Assembly (NCBI RefSeq): GCF_027409185.1 | Contig: NC_084472.1 | Span: 82,786,427-82,850,426, forward strand | DNA length: 64,000 bases | Reading direction: 5' to 3' | From: Cynocephalus volans | Taxonomy: Eukaryota; Chordata; Mammalia; Dermoptera; Cynocephalidae | The notes under the pieces: model-generated | What the model was told of the DNA's origin: nothing | The model's input: the letters and a program-made list of their open reading frames with translations, nothing else | The model's database searches: none | In this document: piece by piece, positions 13,232 to 22,573 of the stretch | Layout: each line of letters starts with the position of its first letter | Numbering within the stretch: position 1 is the first letter of the stretch | Position numbers and translations under genes: made by a program

Positions 13232-13548
13232 GTCTTAGTCTATTCAGCTGCTATAACAAAACACAGTAGACTGACTCACAGTTCTGGGGGCTGGAAAGTT
13301 CAAGATCAAGGCTCCATTAGATTCAGTATCTGGTGAGAGCCAGTTCCTCACAGATGGCACCTTCTATGTGTCCTCACATGGCTGGAGGAGCAAAAGAGTT
13401 CCTTTGAGCCTCTTTTATGAATGCGCTAATTCCATTTATGAGAGTAGAAGCCTTATGACCTAATCTCCTCCCAAAGTCTGCACCTCTTAATGGTGGATTA
13501 AGTTTCAATGTATGAATTTTAGGGGGACATATTCAGACCATAGCACGC
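13232..13548 (-). mobile_element. MaLR-type LTR, antisense
   Basis: Runs from TGTCTTAGTCTATTCAGCTG through CACAGTTCTGGGGGCTGGAA and CTTATGACCTAATCTCCTCC to GGGGGACATATTCAGACCAT, the order found in antisense MaLR (MLT1/MST-like) LTRs. The exact subfamily is not determined. Confidence 0.65.
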
Positions 13549-15294
13549 ACAAAGGCCAAACACTGAGGAAGGCAGAGTAGGAAAACAGGAGTTTGAATCC
13601 TTGATGGTTTTGCAGAGCTTCAGATACAGGCCTGAAATATCATTCTCCACACTGTAGTGCACATGAGAAAAATAATCACTTTCTTTGTTTAAGCTACTGT
13701 TTGTCAGGTTTTATATAGTTCAGAGTTAAACATGAAAAAGTGTAGAGTATGTATTATTAGCAGAATTGTTTTAAAGATTAAAATATGAAAGGCCTGGAAA
13801 CCTAATTGGGATTGGATAAGTCCTAATGGAGTCTTTCACTTTGTCAAGATTCCAGTAAAAGGAGCCTGCCCAAAAGGTAAAAGACACGGAAAGTTCAAAG
13901 ACCTCAGGAATTCGCCCTTATTCATTCCACAGGTGACTCTGAATCGAAAATCCACTTAAGGATATAGTGTTGTCCTCTCACGGAGATTAACTTAAAAACC
14001 CTTGCCTTATAAAGCCAAAAAGAGTCTATCTAGGCCTAACTGGAGAAAAACAATCTGAAACACCAAAGATAGAAAATGAAGAGGCATTTGTTTCAACTAA
14101 CCGATGTAGTATGAAAACTAGTTCCTCCCTATGGTTGAGTACTGACACACAGCTCATTTGTCTGCAATTCCAGTCCTAATTTGATTAAGCCTCAACCTGG
14201 CCTTGTCTAGTCACCTTGCCTGACTTTCTTCCTGGAAAAGTCTGCATTGATGGCTGGCATTTGCCACTAACCTTGATTCTGCCAGTTTCTTGGCCTGTCT
14301 AAATATCTGCCTGCTCAACCACTTAACCACTTAAACCAGTCTGTGCCATCATGGCTTCAAGCTCCCGTGAAATGGATACGCTGTTCTCTTATTCATATTC
14401 TTAATTTCTTTCTTTTTTAGCTGAATAAGATGAAAGTTCAGGAGAGAAAAAGCAACACGATGTCTTAGCTGATAAATATAAAAAGGGGCAAATTAAGAGC
14501 TTTTTAAAAATTAAGCAGACTTTCAGGAAACTCCTTAAAATAATCACAAGGCTCAGTGCTGAAGAACCCAAAATAGCATTTCCAGAGTGTGTTTCTTGGA
14601 ACAATTTTCAGTGAGCAAATAGATTTGGGAAACAGTGTTCCATACTTCCTCCGTGGAGATTCACAATGAATAACAGCTTATTAAGACCCTTAGAAGTCTA
14701 CACAAAAGAAACTACTTTTATTTTTCTTTATTTAACCCAATGTTTTCTAAAAATCTATGTTTCTTGGAATACTATTTTCAAAGAACACCCTATGAAACAC
14801 AATTTGGGAAACGCTAGCCTAATTTTAAAATAATTGAGGGAAGGGTGTCTTTTGATTTTAAGCAGGAGTTAAGATGAATTAACTCTACAGTGTACCCAAC
14901 AACTAATGTCTGAACTAGATTAAAGCAGCTCAAAACTAGTAATAAAGATCCTGAATAAGACAGTACACATTTGTTTCCTAAACTCTTCTCTAAAACTTAA
15001 GGTTTAAAAGCAAAGTATGTGTTCGATGCTATTTAATTCTAGTTAGTTAAATATCACTTTTTAATGTGAAAATTTTTAAAATTCTATGGTTAAAAATCTG
15101 AATTTCAGAAGAAACACACTGTGACTAGTAGTTTGGTACTTGTGACCAATGTTCCTCTGTAATCTGGTAATACTATTCTAACAGCAGCAAACATAGGAAG
15201 AAAATGGCAGCAAAAGTAGTTTTTTAAGGACTGATGCTACACACTTATGATTGCAAAAGAATGCCACATTACTGTACTATTTATCAGTGTATAA

Positions 15295-15296
<2 letters not shown>
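13549..15296. other. Intergenic DNA, no gene seen
   Basis: AT-rich unique-looking sequence with no recognisable gene or repeat. Confidence 0.5.

Positions 15297-15339
<43 letters not shown>
15297..15339. repeat. (AC)n microsatellite
   Basis: About 21 AC dinucleotide units, directly abutting the mariner MITE that follows. Confidence 0.95.
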
Positions 15340-15342
<3 letters not shown>

Positions 15343-15425
15343 GTGGGGTCTTCTAAAACTTCATGGAAAGATTTGTATTATCTTGTAATTCCATTTTTCC
15401 ATAAATTTTTTGAAGTATCCTCATA
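15340..15425. mobile_element. Mariner-derived MITE of about 86 bp
   Basis: A near-palindrome whose left arm TATGTGGGGTCTTCTAAAAC and right arm (read on the other strand TATGAGGATACTTCAAAAAA) match the ends of the mariner at 6703-7989, with TA at both borders. It is a short non-autonomous derivative similar to the MADE families of mammals, with no coding capacity. Confidence 0.75.
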
Positions 15426-16324
15426 TATATGTACACAAACATTTCTTTAATGTGTACATGTTTCTAGATATTTACTTGATACTTGCATACACATATAAAC
15501 ACTCAGGTTTATTTGATTTGTTCACACCATCAAAGAGATATTTTTAAATAGGTATGAAAAAACACTATAGGATGAGCAATACAAATCTGAAACATTAAAT
15601 AGGTATGTCAAGAAGTTAAAGATTCATGTATAATTTATGAATCATAGAGTGGGGGGACTGATGTTTTCAGGCCAAAAGCTTACCAAAGGAGTTTACTATG
15701 TCTTTAATTTCATGCTCTTCATTTTATTAAATAAAATAATCTAAGACTGTATTTTTCAAACCTCTTTAATTCATGATCATAGACACTTAAAATCATAAAG
15801 TTGGAGGGGACCTGAGAAATCACCTTGTCCAAACCCTCTGATTTCATGGGCATAGGCTGCAAAACATAGATGACCTGAGGTGCCAAAACATAGGTGATCA
15901 GTTTTCTGCTGAGAATACATCAATAGCTGAGCTGAAACTAAAGCCATTTTTTTCTAATTCACAATCAGGGCTCTTTGTCACCAGACATACGGTAGTCAGT
16001 GGATTTTCCAAGCTCAGAATCCCTCTCCTGCAATGCAATTCATTGCATGTATTGGCATCTGTCTGGGCCCATTGGGTTACCCCTGTAGAACTTGAGATTG
16101 AGGAGAATAGACACAAATATGTTGATAATAGTGTTTCTTGTTGTCTGTGAGCAATAAAGTCCTTTTTCTCTGACCCAAGAGTCTCATGTCTTCTACCAGG
16201 CTCTATGAAACAGTAACAAGCTAGGTTATCGACTTGTGAGTAGGCCTGACAAACCCTAGACCTGACAAATCCTAGACCTGACATAGACCTCATAGAAGAA
16301 GTTGGGAATTGTTAACCTCTTCTA
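15426..16324. other. Intergenic DNA with unassigned old repeats
   Basis: Positions 15775-15850 (TAAAATCATAAAGTTGGAGG and following) look like an ancient LINE (L2/L3) fragment. Positions 16030-16290 contain AATAAAGTCC and a short CCTAGACCTGACA repeat and may be an old LTR end. A 131-codon open frame on the minus strand across this region has no recognisable domain. Confidence 0.35.
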
Positions 16325-16849
16325 TTTTATGTGAAACTATCTGTAGGATTTGCAGTCTTTCTTTCTTTAATGTTTGATGGAATTTACCAGTAAAGCTATT
16401 TGAACTCAAATTTTATTTGTGGGACGATTTTGATAATAAATTCAACTCAATTATGAAGCTTTTTATATTTTCTATTGTATCAGTTTTGGTAATGTGTTTT
16501 TCAAAGAATTTGTCCATTTTATAAATTGTCATATACATTGGCAAAAAGTTGTTTGTAATATTCCTTCATTATCCCTTTAATATCCACATTATTTGAAAAA
16601 AAAAGCTCATTTCTTCTTGAAAATAATAGTTCTGGGGTTTTTTAAATTTTTTTTTTTGATCCTTATCAATCTAGCTATAGTTTTATAAATTTTATTAATC
16701 TTTTCAGATAATCAGCTTTTGGCTTTGTTGATTTTCTCCACGGTTTGTTTTCTATTTGATTTAAACTCTTATCTTTATTATTTTTGTCCTTACATATTTG
16801 TGTTTAAATGTTTGCCTTTGTCTGCCTTCTTAAGGTAGAAATTCAGTGT
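16325..16849 (-). mobile_element. Old LINE-1, antisense, left part
   Basis: Antisense L1 ORF2 sequence with typical words such as AGATAATCAGCTTTTGGCTT and GTTGATTTTCTCC. The element is interrupted by the provirus at 16850 and resumes at 25091. It is heavily mutated. Confidence 0.75.
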
Positions 16850-16855
16850 GATCTT
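16850..16855. repeat. Provirus target-site duplication, left copy
   Basis: GATCTT, identical to 25085-25090. Six base pairs is the usual size for betaretroviral integrases. It fixes the provirus borders. Confidence 0.9.
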
Positions 16856-17253
16856 TGTCCCGACCTGCGGGATATTCAATGCAGACCCTGGAGGGGGGAG
16901 TGGGAATTGGATGGGACAAGAGACAAGAGAAATGGAGACAAGACAGTATTCTGATCAAGTCTCGTTTATTAGCCAGAAGGTCACAGCTTATATAGCCAGC
17001 AGGAGGGAATCAGCAGATAAGGAAGTATGCAGATGTTTTCTGGGAAAAACCACAGGGCAAATCATTCTGGGAAACAGACCATTTCTCAGCTATCTAAAGC
17101 AATGCAGCGGTGATCTACGCCTAAGGCTGTGTAAGCAGTAAGAAGGAGAAAAGAGCAGAAAGGTCACAGCATTTATATCTTTAGTGCCAGAGGGCTATTG
17201 GCAGGGCTTCATGACCCTGGGCAGGCTATGACCAGGCTCTTTGGCCCCGGACA
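16856..17253 (-). repeat. 3' LTR of the provirus
   Basis: 398 bp, starting TGTCCGGGGCC and ending GGTCGGGACA in proviral orientation, same length as the 5' LTR. It has a TATA-like CTATATAAGC at 16986-16995 and AATAAA at 16965-16970, so transcription start and polyadenylation signal lie close together and R is probably short, as in type D viruses. Confidence 0.95.
16965..16970 (-). terminator. LTR polyadenylation signal
   Basis: AATAAA in proviral orientation, 15 bp downstream of the TATA-like box. In the 3' LTR it would direct 3'-end formation of viral RNA. Confidence 0.75.
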
Positions 17254-17255
17254 GG

Positions 17256-17278
17256 TCCCCCTTTTTTATTTTTTCAAG
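17256..17278 (-). promoter_or_regulatory. 3' polypurine tract (plus-strand primer)
   Basis: In proviral orientation CTTGAAAAAATAAAAAAGGG plus GGA, separated from the LTR by CC. In retroviruses this purine run resists RNase H and primes plus-strand DNA synthesis. The same 23 nt occur once more at 19539-19561. Confidence 0.85.
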
Positions 17279-17284
17279 CCAAGA

Positions 17285-17440
17285 GAACCTCTCGGGAACT
17301 GTGCCTGTCTTAGGTTGGGGTAACCCATCCTGAGCACGGTACCTGCCATAGAAATGGGTTGCCATTAATGGCAGCCTTTTGCTTAGGGTGGTGCGGGGGA
17401 CTTACCCTCTTACCGGTCTTTGGCTATCCAGTTCAGCTCA
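17285..17440 (-). promoter_or_regulatory. Candidate constitutive transport element (CTE)
   Basis: Lies between env and the 3' PPT, where type D retroviruses carry the CTE, an RNA structure that recruits NXF1/TAP to export unspliced RNA. Visible CTE-like words in proviral orientation are ACCTAAGACAGG (17304-17315) and AAAGACCGGTAAGAGGGT (17404-17421). The partner copies of each loop are degenerate (CCTAAG and GGGTTACCCC only), so it is either diverged or partly decayed. Folding was not computed. Confidence 0.6.
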
Positions 17441-17455
17441 CAGAGGCAGCATTGG

Positions 17456-19189
17456 TTAAGGTGAATGTGGTGGTATATAGGCACCACTTTGTTCTTGCAT
17501 CTCAAGGCGTTGATAATGGACCTGTATAGGCCTTGCCTGAATAGCCTCAATTTGTTGTTTAACAAAGGCTGTGACTTTATTAAGTAAAAGGGATCCCAAA
17601 GAAAGCAAAAGAAGCAAGCCCACAAGCGGCCCGAAAAAGGGTAAGAGATAAGGCAGGAATCCATTAAGTCCAGTCCAAAGCGGGTTTTCTGCCAGTTGTT
17701 TTCTTCTCTTTTCTAAGTCATCTTGTAGTTGTTTGATACAGTCTCGAACTATCCCGGATTTGTTGGCATAGAAGCATCATCTTTCCTGTAGGGCTAAACA
17801 AACACCTCCTTGTTCTGCAGTTAGTAAATCGAGACCCCTTCTGTTTTGTAAGACTACTTCTGCCAGGGAATCTAATTGGTCTTGGAGGTCCTGTATAGTT
17901 TGGGAAAGGGCTTGCACATCCGAAATCAGCTGGGTAGACAATTTTGTATATTGAGATAGAGAATGGGTGAGACCGGCAGTTCCAGTAGCAACTGCTGCAG
18001 AAATTCCCAAACCAGCAAGTAAAGGAATAAGTTGTACAGCCCTTTTAGATCTTCCAGCTATATGCTCAAAAGCAGGGACAGGGACGGGTTCACTCCCAGA
18101 TATAACATCTACACCGGGCAGAAGGAGAGCCAAAACACATAACCCTGTCCAGTTAGTGGGTAATTGGGTATAAGCCTTATTGCTACTGCAGACAAAAACT
18201 GAACTGTTATGGGAACACAAGGAAGTAGAAATGTTGATAAACGACTGACAATTTGCAAATGTAGCAAACCCAACATTGACCTCAAAACTATTATTAACTG
18301 AAGGGGAAATGAAACAAGTAGCATTATAAAACTGTAAAGGTTGTACCTGCAAAGGGAAAGTTAATGAACACTGATGACCATTAGAATAATTAAAAGACAA
18401 AGTGGGAAAAGCAACAGGGACAGGCTGTCTTACTATCAGACAGAGCCAACAATTTTGAGCAAGATCAGGATTGGTGGCATTAAGCAACTTATGAGTTGCA
18501 TAAAGAAGGTTGGAGGTCTGAGGATCAAACTCTAAATCACCCCTGATCTTGGGCAGGGCCAGGGGGTGATAGGTAAGTTGAGGAAACAAAATGTCATGCA
18601 TTTCTTGAATTTTTATTTCCACTTTTAGAATTCTAGTTTGGTCTTGAGGGCCTCCTCCATCAGATATGTGAACGAGGAGAGTGGTGGACCAACAAACAGG
18701 TTGACCTAGTGAACCTGTACAAGAGGCTTGGGCGTACTTATTCAAGGTAAGCCTGACAGCAGAAGGAGGACCTGCAAGATCCCCTCCAAAAGTCCCCACA
18801 TAATTTTTAATCAGGGTGGCTGTAAAGTATGTTTGGTTTCCAGAAGTGCACAATTGGTATGAAGAATAACAAGTGCTATGCATAGATTCAGCAAACGTGC
18901 TGCAAGGACATGGCTTAAGGCTACCACCACTGCTGGCTATGAACTTAGGTTTTTCAACACAACTATAAGCGGGAGATGATGAGGACAAATAAGCTGAACG
19001 GGTGTCACAATCTACAACACATATGTATGATGTAGGAGGACTAGAAACGGTCCCACCCTTGCAATCACATGGTTTTCCATACTGTTTGTTCACCAATTGG
19101 CGAGTGAGTCCAGGATCTCCAAAGCCAGACTGGACCTTGGGCAGTTGACCAGACAAACCAACAATCAGGAAGCAAATGCTGGTTGCCAT
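17456..19189 (-). pseudogene. env: env, type D/RDR-like envelope, stop before the membrane anchor
   Basis: The envelope precursor would give a receptor-binding surface subunit and a fusogenic transmembrane subunit. From ATG at 19189 the frame is open for 470 codons. Visible features are a hydrophobic start (signal peptide), SDGGG at residues 176-180 with D183 and R186, CWLC at 247-250, several N-glycosylation sites, a furin site RSKR at 380-383, a fusion peptide (from AVQLIPL), and the immunosuppressive-like LQNRRGLDLL segment. The SDGGG motif is typical of envelopes of the RDR group that use ASCT2 (family knowledge). TGA at 17777-17779 falls where the CX6CC cysteine pair is expected, removing the anchor and tail. 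Beyond it the same frame continues with a hydrophobic membrane segment to TAA at 17456-17458. Without that stop the length would be close to the family norm. Receptor use by this copy is unproven. Confidence 0.92.
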
Positions 19190-19222
19190 GGCCCCTGTGG
19201 AAAAGAAAAGAAAAAGGCATTC

Positions 19223-21816
19223 TCAGGGATCTACCGAATCCCTGGCTGAGAGGTTATGATCAACTTGTTTAACCAGCCATTCTGGAAGCCATCTGGCCGA
19301 GTTAAGAGTGCGAGAAAAAACACAGACTGAACCTCTACCCCAGATCAAAACTGGATCTGGGCCATTCCAGGAGTTATCTAGGGGGTCCTTCCATTTGACC
19401 ATGGCAAATTGTGATTGGGACTCGGAATGCCAAAAACGGTCAGCTGCTGATTTGCTGTTGACATCAAGATTTAAAAAATTAAGGATGAAAAGGGCATGAC
19501 TTAGTAAATTCCTGGGGGAGCCTCTTGTGGGGTACCATTCCCCCTTTTTTATTTTTTCAAGGCAAGTTTTTAGAGATAAGTGGGCTCTTTCAACAATTCC
19601 TTGGCCTTGAGGGTTATAGGGAATGCCTGTAATATGTTGAATTTGTAATCTAGCACAAAATCTTGGAAAGCCTTGGAGGTATAGCCAGGGCCATTGTCCG
19701 TTTTAATCTGTTTTGGGATTCCCAGGTTTGAAAAACAATGTAGCAAATGAGTAATAACACGTTTGGTTGCTTCTCCTGTCTGTAAAGTGGCAAGCAAAAA
19801 CCCGCTGTAGGTGTCTATGGACACATGAACATATTTTAGATTACCAAATTCTGATAAATGAGTAACATCCATTTGCCAAAGCACATTTGGGACAAGTCCT
19901 CGAGGATTTACTCTCAAATGGGGAACAGGCAAGAGTGTAACACAGGAAGGACACTGTTTAACTATCTGTCTAGCTTGTTCTCTAGTGATTTGAAACATTA
20001 ACCTAAGTGTGTGAGCATTAATATGATGAAGGGAGTGAGTAGTTTGTGCCTGTGTAACAGGATCAGTGGTAATGGTGGCTACTGTTTCAGTGGCCGCATC
20101 AGCCAATTTGTTTCCCATGATGAGAGGGCCTGGGAGGTTGGAATGTGCTCTAACATGACCTATAAAAAAGGGCTAACGTCTTTGTTGAATCAGTTTTTGG
20201 CATTGCAAAAAAAGCTCAGTGGCAGTGGAGGTATGTTTGATTTGGAGAACTGTTTCTAAAAGGGGGATAGAATTGGCTAAATAGGCACTATCAGTATAAA
20301 GATTGAGAGCCTGATTTGGGAAGGTTAAAAATACCTGAATAACAGCTTGTAACTCCACAAGTTGGGCAGAAGTATAACAAGTAGTAAAGCAGACTGTGTG
20401 ATTATTAATGGTATAAGCTGTAGTCCCTGTGGATGAACCATCAGTAAAAACCAAAAGGGCATTAGTTACCGGCAAGTTCCGAGTAACTCGGGGAAAAACA
20501 AAAGTGTGTAAGTTACAAAACTGAATAAGTTTATTGGATGGATAATGATTGTCTATTGTGCCTTCATAATAGGCACAAGCCACTACCCAAGTATCAGAAT
20601 TTTGTAAAAGCCAGTGGACCTGTTGTTGGGTGTAGGGCTGGATTAATTTGTGTGGTTCAAGCCCAAAGTACTTTCTACTATTTTCTCGACCTAATATAAT
20701 TAAATCTGCAACAGCATCAAAGTAAGGAAGCAAGGCTTTTTTTGGTGATGAAGGTAAATGAACCTATATAATAGGGTTGTTCTGCCAAAATAGCTCAGTA
20801 GGGACAAGAGCCATATTGAATATAATAAACGTTAAGAGTTGGGTATAATCCAAGTAAGAGACAAACAGAGCTGCAATAGCATTTTCTACTTTTTGTAATG
20901 TAGTCAGTGCTTCTGGAGAGAGAGATCTGGAAGATTTAGGGTCAGGATTTCCTTTTAAAATATCAAATAAGGGCTTTAGGTCTCCAGTAGCAAGTTTTAA
21001 ATATAGACGGAGCCAGTTTATATTGCCTAAAAGTTTTTGAAAATCATTAAAGGTTTGCAATTGATCTGTGCAGATGGAAGCCTTCTGGTTAGTAATTTTG
21101 CGTCCCGTCATATGAAACCCCAAAAAGGTATAGGGATCATGAAACTGTATCTTTTCTGGAGCTATTGGTAAACCTGATAAAGCTAACTGCTTTTCAAGCT
21201 GGATAAAACATTGTAAAACCCTATCTTTTGAATCGCCGGCAAGTAAAATGTCATCCATATAGTGTATAATGTACATATCTTTCCACAGATCTCTGATTGG
21301 TTGGATGACTGCAGCCACAAATTTTTGGCATAAGGTAGGACTATTGGCCATTCCCTGGGGCAGGACCTGCCATTGGTATTGTTTCATGGGTTCCTTCAAA
21401 TTTATGGAGGGGAGACTAAAAGCAAAACGTTTTTGGTCACTAGCATGTAGGGGAATTGTGAAAAAGCAATCTTTGAGATCTATAACAATTTTAAAAGAGC
21501 CTGAAGGAATTGCCACTGGGGATGGCAAGCCAGGTTGTAAAGCGCCCATAACCACTATTGTGGCATTAACAGCTCTTAGGTCCTGAAGCAGTATCCATTT
21601 TCCAGATTTTTTTCTAATAACAAATATAGGAGTATTCCAGGGGGAGTTACTCTCAACAATGTGTCCTGCCAGTAACTGTTCCTGTACTAACTGTTGGGCG
21701 ACACATAATTTTTCTGAGGTTAATGGCCACTGATCAACCCAAATGGGCTCGTTTGACTTCCAAATTATGGGGTTGGCATGCCTTTGGGGTACAGGCTTGT
21801 CAATGGCCGAAATCAA
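19223..21816 (-). pseudogene. pol: pol: reverse transcriptase, RNase H, integrase (broken)
   Basis: Entered by -1 slippage at 21816-21822. The first 350-codon block has RT motifs: D113 in VIDLKDCF, LPQGMANSP and YMDD at 186-189. TAG at 20764-20766 ends it. The same frame then carries RNase H (D98 in DGSSTG, E127, D148 in YTDSAY of the 186-codon block) until TAG at 20173-20175. The integrase block has HX3H, CPSC, D84 (QMDVTH) and D141 (TDNGPGY). A single-base frameshift near 19660 moves the rest, including the catalytic Glu in GIVER, to another frame that stays open to TGA at 19223-19225. The encoded enzymes would copy and integrate the viral genome. This copy is inactive through two stops and one shift. 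The end of pol lies 33 bases upstream of the env start. Confidence 0.92.
19539..19561 (-). promoter_or_regulatory. Candidate central polypurine tract in the integrase region
   Basis: An exact 23-nt copy of the 3' PPT (AAAAAATAAAAAAGGGGGA core), about 2.3 kb upstream of it and within the integrase C-terminal coding region. Lentiviruses and spumaviruses use such a second PPT to prime plus-strand synthesis centrally. An A/T tract at 19468-19484, 55-70 nt downstream, could serve as a termination signal, but that is speculative. Confidence 0.6.
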
Positions 21817-21822
21817 AAATTT
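21816..21822 (-). promoter_or_regulatory. pro-pol ribosomal frameshift heptamer
   Basis: A AAT TTT in proviral orientation, in the phase needed for a -1 slip (A-AAT-TTT, then TGA two bases on in the pro frame). Slippage leads directly into the pol frame. The site itself is undamaged. A downstream pseudoknot was not analysed. Confidence 0.85.
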
Positions 21823-22573
21823 CCAAAGCCCTGTTTGTTAAGTTGGTCTGTTGCCTGAATGGGTTGTAAAATACCTTGTTCCTGTTTTCCTAAACCTTTG
21901 CCTGGACTATATCCTTGAGCCAGCATCTATGCTGTAACTATTTCATTAGGGCTGCACATTATTATTTTCATTTGTGAGAGCAGATCCCTGCCCCAAAGAT
22001 TGACAGGCAAGTAACAGATGACACACGGTTGAATAAGACCTGAATTATTTTCCTTATCTGTCCATGTAAGAAAATTAGAACTCTGTTTAGGATTGTGGCT
22101 TTGTCCAATTCCCTTTAGATTGATTAAGGTATCACAAAGGGGCCAAGTGGCAGGCCAGTCCTCTTGTGTAATGATAATAACATCAGCCCCAGTATCTATC
22201 AGGCCAGTGAATTGTTTACCATCCAACCATAAGGTAAGAGAGGGTTTTTGACGGGAAATCTGTTGGACCCGGTAAGCATCTGAGGATCCAAAATTGTCTG
22301 CACCTCTCACAGTATTATGGGCTTTATTATTTGTTTTAACTAGGGGAAGTAGGATAAGCTGGGCTACTCTTTCTCCTTGTGGAATCGTGACAATGTCAGT
22401 AGTTGCTTTGGCCAGAAGCTTAATTTCTCCAGTAAAATCATTATCAATTACTCTGGGAAAAATTTGTAGCCCTTTGAATATTGAACAGCCGCAACCTAGG
22501 ACAAGTACAAAGTTACCAGGGGGCAATGGACCAAAGACCCCTGTATTTAAAATTTGAAGTCCCATTTCAGAAG

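Noticed and set aside
15898..16293. 131-codon minus-strand open frame
   Set aside because: It lies across decayed repeat sequence and includes repeated CCTAGACCTGACA words. No protein family resemblance.
17410..17664. 84-codon minus-strand open frame after the env stop
   Set aside because: It is a different frame from env. The true continuation of env runs in the env frame to 17456.
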